DNA of 64,000 nt from Hymenobacter sp. UV11 (GTDB lineage: Bacteria; Bacteroidota; Bacteroidia; Cytophagales; Hymenobacteraceae). The stretch lies in assembly GCF_004684095.1 (NCBI RefSeq), contig NZ_SRII01000003.1, positions 248,001 through 312,000 on the forward strand, given 5' to 3'. Positions 25,487 to 34,426 of this stretch are shown in pieces. The translations under genes and the position numbers were made by a program. Within the stretch, counting starts at the first letter, position 1. Every line of letters begins with the position of its first letter. The notes below the pieces were generated by a model. It made no database searches. It was not told where the DNA came from and saw only the letters and a program-made list of their open reading frames with translations.

Positions 25487-28483
25487 TTACCCCGCATAAG
25501 CCCCCTCCGGCGTGAAGCGCACCAGCTTGAGCATGGCCAGCGTATCGAGTAGCGGCTGCACCCGCTCAGGCCGTGTGCGGCGAAAGCAAGCGGCTACCTG
25601 GGCCAGCGTAACCGGGGTGCCGGCCTGCGCCACCACGGCCCGCACGGCCTGCATCTGCTGGGCCAGTTCCGTGGGCCAGGGATGAATAATAGCGAGGTCA
25701 GTGAGGGCCGTAGTAGCCGACGCGGCGGTAGGTAATACAAGGGCGGCTTGCTGCTGGCCGGGCGCCTGGTAGGAGGGCCGCAGGTAACGCACGGTGCCAG
25801 CCGCCTCTTCCTGCCGGCGCTCGTGGTTGAGCTGCACCAGGCGGGTAAGAATATCGGCGTCGGGTAGGTCGGCTGGCCAGCCGTATGCGGCGGCCACTGC
25901 GGCGTCGAGTTGCTGGTGCAGGCTGAGCACTACGGCGGCCAGGCCCTGCTCGTGGGTGGTTTGGTCTTTGGCCGTGAGGGGCTGGCCGGCGCGCAGTTTC
26001 TCTACCACATTGTAGAGGTCGGTGAGCGTGAGGTTGGGGTAATGGGCCTGCTGGCGCTTGCGGTGGGCGTCGAGCGCTTCGGCTAGCTCGCGGATGTGGG
26101 CTTGCTGGGCAGGTGTGGCGATTGGGAAAGGAAAGGGATCGAAGCAACGGGTTTTTACATAAACTGGGTCGTTACCCACGCCCAAATGGCTGCCGGAGGC
26201 CAGTGCCCAAGCGGTGTGGCAGCGACTTGATAATACGCCCAATGCAAAAGCGTCATCCAGCGCAATAGCCACCAGTTTATTGTCAGGCAGAATGCTAGCG
26301 TCTAGAAACTGAAAAATCCGATGCTTCGCCGTCTCGACGGTGGCTAGGTAACGGCATAGACCATCAATAGCTTGACGCATTTCGTCGCGGGTACGGCCAT
26401 GTAACCACCAGTTAGCTTTTACTCGTGCTTCATTGCTACGATCACGCTCTGGCTTTACACGCTCTACCACTCGCTGATAAAGATTAGGAAACTGCTCAAG
26501 GGCCTGAATTTCAGTCAGCCCGAAGAAATCAATAACCACTACACCCCGACTATTTCCTGTAAAATCCCGGCCGTTTAAGTAGGGTCGGATTACTGCGCGA
26601 GCGGCAGGCATATTTGCCACCATTGCAGTAGCATCTGCTTCGGATAAAATAAATCCAGCTCCATACAATTGAACACCACGGCTAGTTAATGCGGCATTCG
26701 CAGTCAAGGACTTGACCCGATCTATTTCCGCACCGATGCTCAAATCGGGTTGGATGCGGCCTTCCTCGCTGCCGAAAGCTACCTCGGCCGCATCGTCGCC
26801 CCCCACGGCTTTTTCGGAGAGCACGCGCAGTAGCTGGCCCGTGGGCGCTCCGTTCGCCCGTTCGCCTACGGTGAAAGCTACGCGCACAGCGGCCCCGTCT
26901 GCGCTATCTACCCACGGGTGGTCAGGGATGGCAAAAGTCAGCGCCAGCGGGGGCTTCTCACCTTCGAGGAAAGGCTGCATCACGCGGCGGTTGAAGGTCT
27001 GGCGCAGGCTGTTGGTCGTGATAAAGCCGAAGCGCTCTGCACAGCCGGCCTGCACGGCGGCGGCGGCGCGCTGCCACCAGAACATAACGAGGTCGGCCGA
27101 GTCAGGCACCTGGCCGGCGTAGGCCTGGCGTAGGGCCAGAGTGTAGGCATCGCCCAGGGCCTCACGCATGCGGCTAGCTCCTACAAAGGGCGGGTTGCCG
27201 ACGATAAACTCGGCCTCAGGCCACTCGGCTGGCCGTGGGCTGGTATAATCCGGGCCGTCGCAGGTCAGCACGGCATCTTGCTGCCTAATATTCTGGTAGT
27301 CGTCCAGCAGCGGCTCGCGCAACTGGGTGAGGCCGTGGGTGCGTAGATGCCATTGCAGGTAGCCGATGCGCAGCACCACGTCGGCGATAGCGGCGGCGCG
27401 CGGATTCAACTCCAGCCCCAGCAATTGGCGCGGGCTCACGGTAGTGCCGTCGCCCAGCTCCAGGCGGCCACTTTGCCCGAGCTGGCCCAGGGCGGCGAGC
27501 ACCTCGCCTTCGAGGCGCTTGAGGTGCTCCAGTGTTACGTAGAGGAAGTTGCCCGACCCGCAGGCTGGGTCCAGAATGCGCACCGAGGTGAGACGGCGCA
27601 GAAATTTCAAGAGCTCTTCGCGGGCTTCGGTCACGGACTTCTTACCCTTGCCTGTCTCAAGCAGCTGGGCGCTGGCAGCCTGGGCAGCCGCCCACTCGCG
27701 GCGCAGCGGCTCCAGCACGGTGGGCAGCACCAGGCGTTCGACGTAGCGGCGCGGGGTATAGTGCGCCCCCAGGCTGTGGCGCTCGCGCGGGTCGAGGGCG
27801 CGCTCCAGCAGGGTACCGAAGATAGCGGGCTCCACGGCCTGCCAATCGGCTGCGGCGGTTTGTTGCAGTAGCGTCAACTGGTCGGCGGTGAGGGGTAGGG
27901 CGGTAGCATCGTGAAAGAGCTTGCCGTTGAACTGGCGCACGTGTACCCGTAAGGCCGGCGAGAAGCCGCCCTTATCCATTGCAACCCACAGGCTTTGCAG
28001 GGCGGCGGGCAGGTTGGCGCGCTCCTCGGCCGAGCCCGCATAGTCGGCCAAGAGCTTGGTAAATGACTTTTTGGGAATCAACTCCACGTCTTCAGCAAAC
28101 ATGGTGAAGACGCAGCGCATCAGAAACTGCGCTACCACATCAGATGCGTAGCCAGCACGCTCCAATTGGCTGCTCAGGCCCGCCAAGTGTCGGGCGAGCT
28201 GGCGCGTTACTTGGGCCGCCCGGCGGCTAGGGTCGAGCTGCTGCGGGTCGGTAAAAAGCAGCCGTAGTCGCGCCTGGGACTCCTCTTCTGCCAGGGCCGG
28301 CAGCATGATGCGAAAGCTGCTAGAATCAGGAAACGGCACGTAGCCCTCCCCAACGCCCGCGAAGTTGGCATACAGGTCGATGCAGTAGCCTACATCTATC
28401 ACTACTACGAATGGCGGCCGTGGTTCTGCTGCAGGCAAGGCCCGCACGTAGCGCAAGGCCTGCTCACGAGCGGCCTCCATCAT
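25487..28483 (-). CDS. Type IIL (MmeI-like) RM enzyme, methylase/specificity part
   Basis: The 998-residue frame holds the helical linker, the N6-adenine methylase and the target-recognition part of a single-chain MmeI-like enzyme. Motif I is RILDPACGSGNFLY near residue 303 and motif IV is VGNPPFVGAS near 425. Target recognition and C-terminal regions follow. The frame stays open upstream of the ATG into an 8-bp repeat tract, and that upstream part reads as the family's linker (HATRGSAKWGQMMEAAREQA). The nuclease domain lies in a separate frame at 28576-28947, so in this copy the gene is split. Restart at 28483 might give a methylase-only protein. Confidence 0.88.
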   Translation of the reverse strand: MMEAAREQALRYVRALPAAEPRPPFVVVIDVGYCIDLYANFAGVGEGYVPFPDSSSFRIMLPALAEEESQARLRLLFTDPQQLDPSRRAAQVTRQLARHLAGLSSQLERAGYASDVVAQFLMRCVFTMFAEDVELIPKKSFTKLLADYAGSAEERANLPAALQSLWVAMDKGGFSPALRVHVRQFNGKLFHDATALPLTADQLTLLQQTAAADWQAVEPAIFGTLLERALDPRERHSLGAHYTPRRYVERLVLPTVLEPLRREWAAAQAASAQLLETGKGKKSVTEAREELLKFLRRLTSVRILDPACGSGNFLYVTLEHLKRLEGEVLAALGQLGQSGRLELGDGTTVSPRQLLGLELNPRAAAIADVVLRIGYLQWHLRTHGLTQLREPLLDDYQNIRQQDAVLTCDGPDYTSPRPAEWPEAEFIVGNPPFVGASRMREALGDAYTLALRQAYAGQVPDSADLVMFWWQRAAAAVQAGCAERFGFITTNSLRQTFNRRVMQPFLEGEKPPLALTFAIPDHPWVDSADGAAVRVAFTVGERANGAPTGQLLRVLSEKAVGGDDAAEVAFGSEEGRIQPDLSIGAEIDRVKSLTANAALTSRGVQLYGAGFILSEADATAMVANMPAARAVIRPYLNGRDFTGNSRGVVVIDFFGLTEIQALEQFPNLYQRVVERVKPERDRSNEARVKANWWLHGRTRDEMRQAIDGLCRYLATVETAKHRIFQFLDASILPDNKLVAIALDDAFALGVLSSRCHTAWALASGSHLGVGNDPVYVKTRCFDPFPFPIATPAQQAHIRELAEALDAHRKRQQAHYPNLTLTDLYNVVEKLRAGQPLTAKDQTTHEQGLAAVVLSLHQQLDAAVAAAYGWPADLPDADILTRLVQLNHERRQEEAAGTVRYLRPSYQAPGQQQAALVLPTAASATTALTDLAIIHPWPTELAQQMQAVRAVVAQAGTPVTLAQVAACFRRTRPERVQPLLDTLAMLKLVRFTPEGAYAG

Positions 28484-28575
28484 TTGGCCCCACTTAGCTG
28501 AACCACGGGTTGCGTGGCCTAGGCGCCGCCGCTCAACTGGTAGGCCTAGCTCTGAACGCTCACGTTTAGAGTCAA

Positions 28576-28947
28576 TTATAGGTTCCCGCGTTCCCGCGTT
28601 CCCGCGTTCCCGCGTTCCCGCGTTCCCGCGTTCCCGCGTTCCCGCGTTCCCGCGTTTTTATTAGTATCTAAAAAATCTTCAAAACTACCTACACCCTGCT
28701 TCGTTTCCAACACGAAGCAACCTCTTTTGTAGAGGTCAATCCGGCCAGTGGTGTCCTTGTTGCCAGGGCCATTATCGAACGTAACGGTTCGTTCAAAAAC
28801 GTAGGCATCCTGAGCTGGCTTATGCGTGGTAGCATCAGGGTGAGGTACGCCTAGCAAGTCGCACAGTTCAGTCAGAAATAAGCTGTAGTTGGCCCGCTCC
28901 GCTCCGCCCGAGGGCTGCCAACGGGCTTCAAAGTCAGAGTAGGTCAC
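28576..28947 (-). CDS. Type IIL (MmeI-like) RM enzyme, nuclease part
   Basis: The 123-residue frame starts at GTG, and homologues begin in the same place. It contains the N-terminal block of MmeI-like enzymes ([17 protein letters not shown], then [11 protein letters not shown]) and the catalytic PD-ExK core [18 protein letters not shown] with Asp and Glu-x-Lys. It then enters an 8-bp repeat, read as NAGTRERG three times, and stops just after it. It lacks everything beyond the nuclease domain. The sequence after the repeat is in a different frame from this one by one repeat unit modulo three. Confidence 0.88.
   Translation of the reverse strand: MTYSDFEARWQPSGGAERANYSLFLTELCDLLGVPHPDATTHKPAQDAYVFERTVTFDNGPGNKDTTGRIDLYKRGCFVLETKQGVGSFEDFLDTNKNAGTRERGNAGTRERGNAGTRERGNL
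28583..28654 (-). repeat. Nine 8-bp tandem repeats inside the RM gene (phase switch)
   Basis: TTCCCGCG (CGCGGGAA on the coding strand) occurs nine times without a change. The distance between the first base of the nuclease part (28947) and that of the methylase part (28483) is 464, which leaves 2 modulo 3. Removing one unit (8 copies) or adding two (11 copies) makes the distance divisible by three and joins both parts into one protein of about 1150 residues. Confidence 0.92.
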
Positions 28948-29026
28948 GGGTGGGAATCTGTATAATAGGTTATGACTGCAAGTATAGAGCAGAGTAGTAG
29001 AAGTTGCATTTCTGATAGTAAGGCGT

Positions 29027-30247
29027 TCACTGTCCCCACGACTGCCGAAACTCTCGCTCTACCGCGTCACTGGTCACGTTGACGTAGCGCTGAAAGGACT
29101 TCCAGCCGCGGTGCCCCGTCACTTTCATAATCGTTTCCGGCCTCAGGCCTCGCTCCAGGCTCAACGTGACGAAGGTGCGCCGGCCGGTGTGGCAGCCCAG
29201 CCGCTCCCATTTGGCAACTGTAGTGCTCTCGCGCACGCCGCCCCGGAAGCGAATAATCTCCGTTGGTGCGTCGATGCTGGCCAACTGGCCGAGCTCCTTC
29301 AGGTAGTCGTTAAGCTTCTGGTTGGTGATGGCCCGCACCTTACCGGCCAGCAGCTGCTCAACGATAGTCAGCGCTTCGGGCCGTAACGGTACCGTAACGG
29401 TTTCGCGGGTCTTCTGCGTAGTCATGCGTAGCGAGTGGCCGCGTAAGTGCTCCGTGCGGATACTAACTAGGTCAGAGAAGCGCAGGCCCGTGTAGCAGGC
29501 CAGCAGAAAAAGCTGGCGGGCGTTGTCGAGGTAGCCGCCGGCCGGCAGCGCCAACTGCTCCAGCGCCGCAACCTCGCCGGCGGTGAGCGTCATGATGTCC
29601 GGCTCCTGCCGCTTCCAGCTCAACCGGTCAAAGCCCGTGGCGTTGGTGTAGCCGCGGTCCCGGGCCCAGCGTAAAAACCTCTTCAACGTGAGCACCTGCT
29701 TGGCCACCGTGTTGTCGGTGAGCTGGACCTTGTGCAGTAAGTACGTGGTGTAGCGGTCGCCAAAAGTGGGCGTGATGGTGTCGAAATCCACAGCATACTT
29801 GCTGGCCTGGGAGAACTCGCGCAGGTGGCGGGCCGCCGTGGCGTACACTTGCGCGGAACGCGGTTTCTGTTGAGCGCGAGCAAGGGCTATCCACTCGTCG
29901 AAGTATTCCCATAGGGAGTGCGCTACTGGCGCAGTGCTGGCCACGGGCGCGGCCACCGGCTGCACGGCGGCTCGCAAAGCTTCCGTGCTCGGTAGTTGGC
30001 CGAGGGCGCGGTACTGGCTGTAGCAATCGAGCAGCTGCTCCTCGGCCAGCTTCAGCGCGTCATTGAGTGTGCCGTTGTCGGGCAGCCCGCGCTCCTGGGC
30101 GCGCTGCTCAGCTTTGAGCCATTGCTTGGGTAGAATGCTCAAGCCAGTATATACCTTGACGCGTTGCCCGTCGAAACTCAAAAAGGCGAAGATGGGCGTG
30201 AGCTTGGTAGCGCTGGGCTCTTTGAGTAAAAAGGAGACGGAAGCCAT
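29027..30247 (-). CDS. Tyrosine recombinase/integrase
   Basis: The 406-residue protein has an arm-binding N-terminus, a SAM-like domain (about residues 108-210) and a full catalytic set: Arg in [10 protein letters not shown] near residue 255, HTGRRTF near 350, TGHRGWKS and the Tyr nucleophile in RYVNV. Unlike the pair at 16.4-19.1 kb, it keeps the first Arg. It lies near the right border of the accessory region and probably served the integration of the block to its left. It is GC-rich like the chromosome. Confidence 0.9.
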   Translation of the reverse strand: MASVSFLLKEPSATKLTPIFAFLSFDGQRVKVYTGLSILPKQWLKAEQRAQERGLPDNGTLNDALKLAEEQLLDCYSQYRALGQLPSTEALRAAVQPVAAPVASTAPVAHSLWEYFDEWIALARAQQKPRSAQVYATAARHLREFSQASKYAVDFDTITPTFGDRYTTYLLHKVQLTDNTVAKQVLTLKRFLRWARDRGYTNATGFDRLSWKRQEPDIMTLTAGEVAALEQLALPAGGYLDNARQLFLLACYTGLRFSDLVSIRTEHLRGHSLRMTTQKTRETVTVPLRPEALTIVEQLLAGKVRAITNQKLNDYLKELGQLASIDAPTEIIRFRGGVRESTTVAKWERLGCHTGRRTFVTLSLERGLRPETIMKVTGHRGWKSFQRYVNVTSDAVEREFRQSWGQ

Positions 30248-30557
30248 TGGGTAGGAGAGTAGCTACCCAAAACTAGCTACTGTCCCCCGCCTAAGGGGAC
30301 AACCAGGGGACAAAATGCCCGATTTAAACCGATACTAACTAGACTTATCCAGAGTAGTTACTTAGTAAAGCTGGCTTTGAAGCGTTCAGAGAGGGTTTTT
30401 AGTAGTGGGATGAATCTAGCTGAATCGCAAGGATAAAGTACCTCCTTCTCTGCAAAAAGCCCCGTTTCCAAGCTGGAAACGGGGCTTTTTCATGGGCTGG
30501 TTCTAGCGTCGGTTCCCGAGTCGGTGTACCGGTTTGGGAACTGCGCTAGCTGGCTAC
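30248..30557. other. Gene-free border region
   Basis: No gene or tRNA could be recognised here, although an integrase-proximal border is where an attachment site would be expected. The only clear structure is the strong terminator at 30454-30490. Confidence 0.4.
30454..30490. terminator. Strong bidirectional intrinsic terminator
   Basis: AAAAAGCCCCGTTTCCA and its exact complement form a 17-bp stem with a 3-base loop and A/T runs at both ends. It would stop transcription leaving the 30.5-31.3 kb genes leftward and any read-through from the integrase side. Confidence 0.85.
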
Positions 30558-30947
30558 TCAGTCCAGCTCATTATCCGGAATAATGATGAAGCGCTGCTTT
30601 TCATACACCAGCGCCAGCGAGGCAATGCCGTCTTTCTGCCAGTCGGCTACGAGAGGCATTCCTTTGCGAATCAGGTTTTTAATTATTTCCGGAATCACAT
30701 TCAGCAGTGATTCTGTCATGTGCTTCAGCGTTGCTTCTTCCTGGGCTATCTCTTCGATAGCTTCATTCATGCGCTGCTCGTGCTCACTGGCGGCTACCAC
30801 ATTAGCAACGGTTAGCGTGCGCTGCCCCAGCGCCAGGGGCACCGGGTTAAAGGCCAGGGCCTCGGTAAGCTTCTCTTGCAGGTAGGATAACTTGCGTTGT
30901 GTATATACCACGCCGTGCATTTGGCGGGCAAGCTGTTCTTGGTCCAT
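30558..30947 (-). CDS. Hypothetical protein with coiled coil
   Basis: The 129-residue protein is mostly helical: LARQMHGVVYTQRKLSYLQ and EHEQRMNEAIEEIAQEEATL look like coiled coil, ending in a short beta-like tail (QRFIIIPDNELD). No family is recognised. It is followed by the strong terminator at 30454-30490 and lies 35 bases after the next gene upstream, so the two probably form one transcript. Confidence 0.6.
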   Translation of the reverse strand: MDQEQLARQMHGVVYTQRKLSYLQEKLTEALAFNPVPLALGQRTLTVANVVAASEHEQRMNEAIEEIAQEEATLKHMTESLLNVIPEIIKNLIRKGMPLVADWQKDGIASLALVYEKQRFIIIPDNELD

Positions 30948-30982
30948 AAGGGGGGGTAGGCGGGCCGTGATACTAACGTTAA

Positions 30983-31324
30983 CTACTCCTGGCGGCGGTA
31001 GGGTCGAAACGGGTGTGGTGCAAAGGAGCTTACCTGCGGCCCCATGCCGCCATGCGCCGCATAAAAGTCCTTAATAGCCGTTTCCAGGCCGGGCCGGTCG
31101 TGTAGGTCAACGGTGGCAAACACGTCTTGCGCGGCTATTGGCGCGGCCAGCGTGCTCAGGCGGCAGCCATCGATACCCAGCGGGTGCTCAATGTAGAGGC
31201 GTACCCCATCGCGCGCGGCGTGGTTGAACTGGTAGCTCCAGGTCTGGCTGAAGTTATTTCGGCTAGCGCGCGATTCTTGGCGGATAGGCGCAAAGCCGAG
31301 GCTTCGCAGATAAGTATCGGTCAT
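30983..31324 (-). CDS. Hypothetical protein
   Basis: The 113-residue protein starts MTDTYLRSLGFAPI and shows alternating beta strands (TWSYQFNHAARDGVRLYIE, then CRLSTLAAPIAAQDVFATVD). The family is not recognised. It is probably co-transcribed with the coiled-coil protein gene downstream. No motif indicates enzymatic activity. Confidence 0.58.
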   Translation of the reverse strand: MTDTYLRSLGFAPIRQESRASRNNFSQTWSYQFNHAARDGVRLYIEHPLGIDGCRLSTLAAPIAAQDVFATVDLHDRPGLETAIKDFYAAHGGMGPQVSSFAPHPFRPYRRQE

Positions 31325-31633
31325 GGTAAGAAGGTAGATTATATTTTACCTTGTTTACGGATAGCCTCAGCAGTGCGTTATTATCCTACTTAAAATCAAT
31401 TTATTAACTTGGTCACCTGGCTGGCGGCCAAGCAGGAAAGTGGTAAGCCCTTGCCGGCCTTGTGTCGGTAACGTGCGTGGCCCCCGTTTGGTAGCTGCCA
31501 CGTGGCATGAGCGGCCAGTGGGCAGCCGCGCGCTCACAACCGTCTGCTCACTCACTTGCGTACTTATAAGGGCAGCTACTGCCGCAATTGGAGGCTGCCG
31601 TGTTTCTTTGCTTTATACCCAACGCTCCTTCTA
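31325..31633. other. Divergent promoter region
   Basis: This 309-base gap lies between a leftward and a rightward gene and must hold promoters for both. I see no RNA gene and no convincing -7 TAnnTTTG element. Confidence 0.4.
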
Positions 31634-32428
31634 ATGGCCAAATCTGCTGCCTCTTCCGCCCCGCCTACCCCCCCCGCCAAGCCCAAGCCGGCTGCCCGTG
31701 CCAAAGCGCCCCGTGCCAAGGCCGTAGTAGTGCAGACCCCAGTCAATGAAGAGCTGCCGCCCGACCGCCTCAACCTCATTGCCCAGGGCCTGCGCGAAAA
31801 ATCGGGAGCCAAGCAGGCTATTTTTCGGGCTACGCAGGCGGCCTTTACGCTGCTGCGGCAGGTGTCGCAGCAGCTGTGCTTAGAGCTGACGCAGAAAGTA
31901 ACTGCCAACACCGACGCCAGTGTGAAGATTGATTGCCTGCCCGTGAACGAAATGGAGTTTCACATTCGCTTCTCCGGCGACTTGCTAGTGTTTGTGATGC
32001 ACTCCAACATCGTCACGTTTCCCGATGACTTCGGGCCGCTCAACACGCCTTATGTGGAAGCCGACTTTCGGCGACGCTTTTTCGGCCACATTATGGCCTA
32101 CAACTTCATGGCCGACAGCATCCGCTACCAGCGCCTGAACGACCCCGGCTACCTGCTGGGCCGCTTGCTTATCAATATCGACAGCCACTATTTTCTGGAA
32201 GGCGTGCAGCAGCTGGAACTGCCCGGCCACGACATGAGCGCCAGCACCGTCACGGCCGAATCGCTGCGCCTATTCGTGGAAAGCGCCATGATTGCGGCCG
32301 TCAACAACGACCTTATCGCCCCGCCGCTACCCGAAATCCAGAAAATATCGGTGAAGCAAAAGCTGGAAAACCAGCAGGTGAGCCGAGGCAGCAAAGTCGG
32401 CTTCAGCTTCACGGCGCAGCAAGTCTGA
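31634..32428 (+). CDS. Conserved hypothetical protein with basic Ala/Pro-rich start
   Basis: The 264-residue protein starts at ATG 31634; the frame runs further upstream, but that part is not protein-like. The first 40 residues are Ala/Pro/Lys-rich and disordered (PAKPKPAARAKAPRAK). The rest is a compact domain (MEFHIRFSGDLLVFVMHSNI, then RRRFFGHIMAYNFMADSIRY). I recognise no named family. Its stop codon is the TGA that opens the inverted repeat at 32423-32538. It is convergent with trpS. Confidence 0.7.
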   Translation: MAKSAASSAPPTPPAKPKPAARAKAPRAKAVVVQTPVNEELPPDRLNLIAQGLREKSGAKQAIFRATQAAFTLLRQVSQQLCLELTQKVTANTDASVKIDCLPVNEMEFHIRFSGDLLVFVMHSNIVTFPDDFGPLNTPYVEADFRRRFFGHIMAYNFMADSIRYQRLNDPGYLLGRLLINIDSHYFLEGVQQLELPGHDMSASTVTAESLRLFVESAMIAAVNNDLIAPPLPEIQKISVKQKLENQQVSRGSKVGFSFTAQQV

Positions 32429-32538
32429 ACCGCGGATTTATCGGATTCGTCGGATTTTGGTGAGAAGACACTACGGACCACTTTGACATCACCAAAATCC
32501 GATAAATCCGACGAATCCGATAAATCCGCGGTTCAGAC
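32423..32538. repeat. Inverted repeat of 9-bp units between two stop codons
   Basis: Both arms begin GTCTGAACCGCGGATTT and are built from 9-bp units such as ATCGGATTT; the right arm has one more unit than the left. The TGA in each arm is the stop codon of the flanking gene (the rightward gene and trpS). It probably works as a two-way terminator. The same family recurs at 42818-43023. Confidence 0.8.
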
Positions 32539-33507
32539 ACCGTAGCCTACCCGCTGCCGCACTTTAGCCAGCACGCCCGCGCCGTATTCCTGCGCCCGGC
32601 GCGCGCCGATAGCCAGCGCCGCATCCAGCTCCGGTAGGTTGTTCATGTAGAAATTAAAGCGCTCGCGCTCCGGAGCAAAGCGTCGCAAAATCAGCTCGTA
32701 GAGGGCCTGCTTGGCGTGGCCGTAGCCGTAGCCGCCGGCCAGGTAGCGCTGGCGCAGGTCGGCCGTTTCGGAGGGGGTAGCGAGCAGCGAGAAAAGCCGG
32801 AACGTGACGTCGGTATCGGGGTCTTTGGGGTCTTCGAGCGGCGTGCTGCTCGAAATGATAGTTTTGATGGTTTTCAGCAGCTCCTTCTCGGGTGCAAACA
32901 CGTCGATGATGTTGCCGTAGCTCTTGCTCATCTTCGCGCCGTCGGTGCCCGGAATAGTCATCAGCTCCGTATCGACGCGGGCCTGGGGCTCCACCAGCGT
33001 GTCGCCGTAGCGGCTGTTGAACGCGTGGGCAATGTCGCGCGCTATTTCGAGGTGCTGCACCTGGTCCTTGCCCACCGGCACAATCTCGGCATCGTAGAGC
33101 AGAATGTCGGCGGCCATTAGCACGGGGTAGGTAAACAGGCCCGCGTTCACATCCGAAAGCTTATCGCTTTTGTCCTTGAAGCTGTGCGCGTTGGCCAGCA
33201 TGGGGTAGGGCGTGAAGCACGACAGGTACCACGTCAGTTCGGTCACCTGCGGCACGTCGGACTGCCGGTAAAACAGGTTTTTCTCCGTGTCGAAGCCGCA
33301 GGCCAGCCACGCGGCGGCCACGGCGTAGGTGTTGGCGCGTAGCAGCGCCGGGTCGCGCACGGTCGTGAGCGAGTGCAGGTCGGCAATGAAATACAGCGAG
33401 TCGTTCTGCGGGTTCTTCGACAGCTCGATGGCGGGTAGGATGGCGCCGAGCAGGTTGCCCAGGTGCGGGCGGCCGGTGCTCTGAATGCCGGTGAGGATGC
33501 GGGACAT
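32533..33507 (-). CDS. trpS: Tryptophanyl-tRNA synthetase
   Basis: The 324-residue class I synthetase charges tRNA-Trp. The ATP-binding signatures are RPHLGN near residue 13 (HIGH class) and AKMSKS near residue 196 (KMSKS). The family markers DVPQVTELTWYLSC, AADILLYDAEIVPVGKDQ and DLR are in their usual places. Length is normal for bacteria. It ends inside the inverted repeat, and a candidate promoter precedes it closely. Confidence 0.97.
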   Translation of the reverse strand: MSRILTGIQSTGRPHLGNLLGAILPAIELSKNPQNDSLYFIADLHSLTTVRDPALLRANTYAVAAAWLACGFDTEKNLFYRQSDVPQVTELTWYLSCFTPYPMLANAHSFKDKSDKLSDVNAGLFTYPVLMAADILLYDAEIVPVGKDQVQHLEIARDIAHAFNSRYGDTLVEPQARVDTELMTIPGTDGAKMSKSYGNIIDVFAPEKELLKTIKTIISSSTPLEDPKDPDTDVTFRLFSLLATPSETADLRQRYLAGGYGYGHAKQALYELILRRFAPERERFNFYMNNLPELDAALAIGARRAQEYGAGVLAKVRQRVGYGV

Positions 33508-33516
33508 AGTTAAAAA

Positions 33517-33549
33517 TAAAGTTAGCCCGACGCGCTACTCTGAATCAAG
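33517..33549 (-). promoter_or_regulatory. Candidate Bacteroidota-type promoter of trpS
   Basis: TAACTTTA (minus strand) fits the -7 element TAnnTTTG with one mismatch, and CTTG lies 21 bases further upstream in the -33 position. The leader would be very short, so this is tentative. Confidence 0.35.
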
Positions 33550-33578
33550 CGTAGCTGACGGCGTAAATAGTTGGAAAG

Positions 33579-34325
33579 CTAAACGCCCTCATCCATAAAT
33601 GCCTCCTCCTGCAATTCTGCCGTTTCTTCTGGCCCCAAATACCGGTCAATAGCATAATGCGCCAAATAAAGCAGCGGTGTGAGCAAAATGGCGGCGGCGA
33701 ACTTATACCAATAATTGAACCGCGCCACGTCGAGCACCTGCGTCATCGACCAATTGCCGAACAGATAAAACGCCACGTATAGCACCACGAAGCTGTCGAC
33801 AAGCTGCGAAACGAGCGTAGAGCCAGTGGCCCGCAGCCAGATAAAGCGGCTGCCCGTGACGCGCCGAAACAGCTGAAACACGCTGGCATCGAGCACCTGC
33901 CCGATAACGAATGCCACCAGCGAGCCGATAATAATGCCCAGCCCTTGCCGGAAAATGCTCTGGTAGGCAAACTCGATATTGAAGGGCCGGCCCTGCGCAT
34001 CGGTCTTGTTGAGGTCGAGCCAGAAGTCGGCCGGTATCAGCTTGGTGGTACCCAGAATAACCAGGAAGGCGTACAAAATCAGCCCCACCGTGAGGAAGGT
34101 GATGCGCAGCACGCCCTTGCGCCCGAAATACTCGTTGATAACGTCGGTGGTGATGAACACGACTGGCCACACCAGCACCCCGGCCGTGAGGTTGCCGCTC
34201 AGCCCAAAGGTTTTTTCGACCGAGAAAATCTTGACGCCGATAATTTCGGCCAGCAGCGCATTTACCAAAAAAATGCCGCTAAGCACTAGGTAGAGCTGCT
34301 GTTTTTTGTGGGCGTAAGAGGACAT
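33579..34325 (-). CDS. Queuosine precursor transporter (YhhQ/DUF165 family)
   Basis: The roughly 248-residue membrane protein has about six hydrophobic segments, starting with QLYLVLSGIFLVNALLAEI. It carries family marks: the TAGVLVWPVVFITTDVINEY motif, GRKGVLRI, and SQLVDSFVVLYVAFYL in the fifth segment. It brings queuosine precursors (preQ0/preQ1) into the cell for tRNA modification. I chose ATG at 34325 over a TTG five codons upstream. It has its own hairpin cluster upstream, separating it from rnz. Confidence 0.88.
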   Translation of the reverse strand: MSSYAHKKQQLYLVLSGIFLVNALLAEIIGVKIFSVEKTFGLSGNLTAGVLVWPVVFITTDVINEYFGRKGVLRITFLTVGLILYAFLVILGTTKLIPADFWLDLNKTDAQGRPFNIEFAYQSIFRQGLGIIIGSLVAFVIGQVLDASVFQLFRRVTGSRFIWLRATGSTLVSQLVDSFVVLYVAFYLFGNWSMTQVLDVARFNYWYKFAAAILLTPLLYLAHYAIDRYLGPEETAELQEEAFMDEGV

Positions 34326-34335
34326 TTTTAGGTGC

Positions 34336-34426
34336 GGCAAGCTTTAGCTTGCCGGGGTAGGGTAGGGTAAGCTTTCGCTTACCGGGCGTAGGGCGTTGGT
34401 ACTGAAACGGCAAGCTAAAGCTTACC
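34336..34426. repeat. Three related hairpins of AAGCTTNNGCTT type
   Basis: Hairpins at 34336-34353 (GGCAAGCT arms), 34366-34383 (GGTAAGC arms) and 34409-34426 share the core AAGCTTTAGCTT or AAGCTTTCGCTT. They lie just downstream of rnz on the minus strand and look like repeated extragenic palindromes serving as a terminator. Confidence 0.65.

Noticed and set aside
28583..28654. CRISPR-like or satellite reading of the tandem repeat
   Set aside because: The units are 8 bp, contiguous and without spacers; they lie inside a coding region, so a phase switch explains them.
25487..28947. BREX PglX methylase
   Set aside because: The N-terminal GRID...ETK nuclease motif and the linker match MmeI-like type IIL enzymes, and no other BREX gene is present.
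30386..30455. Possible tRNA or attachment site next to the integrase
   Set aside because: A weak acceptor-like pairing exists, but there is no T-loop (GGTTCGAAT-like) and no anticodon arm; no direct repeat partner was found at the other end of the block.
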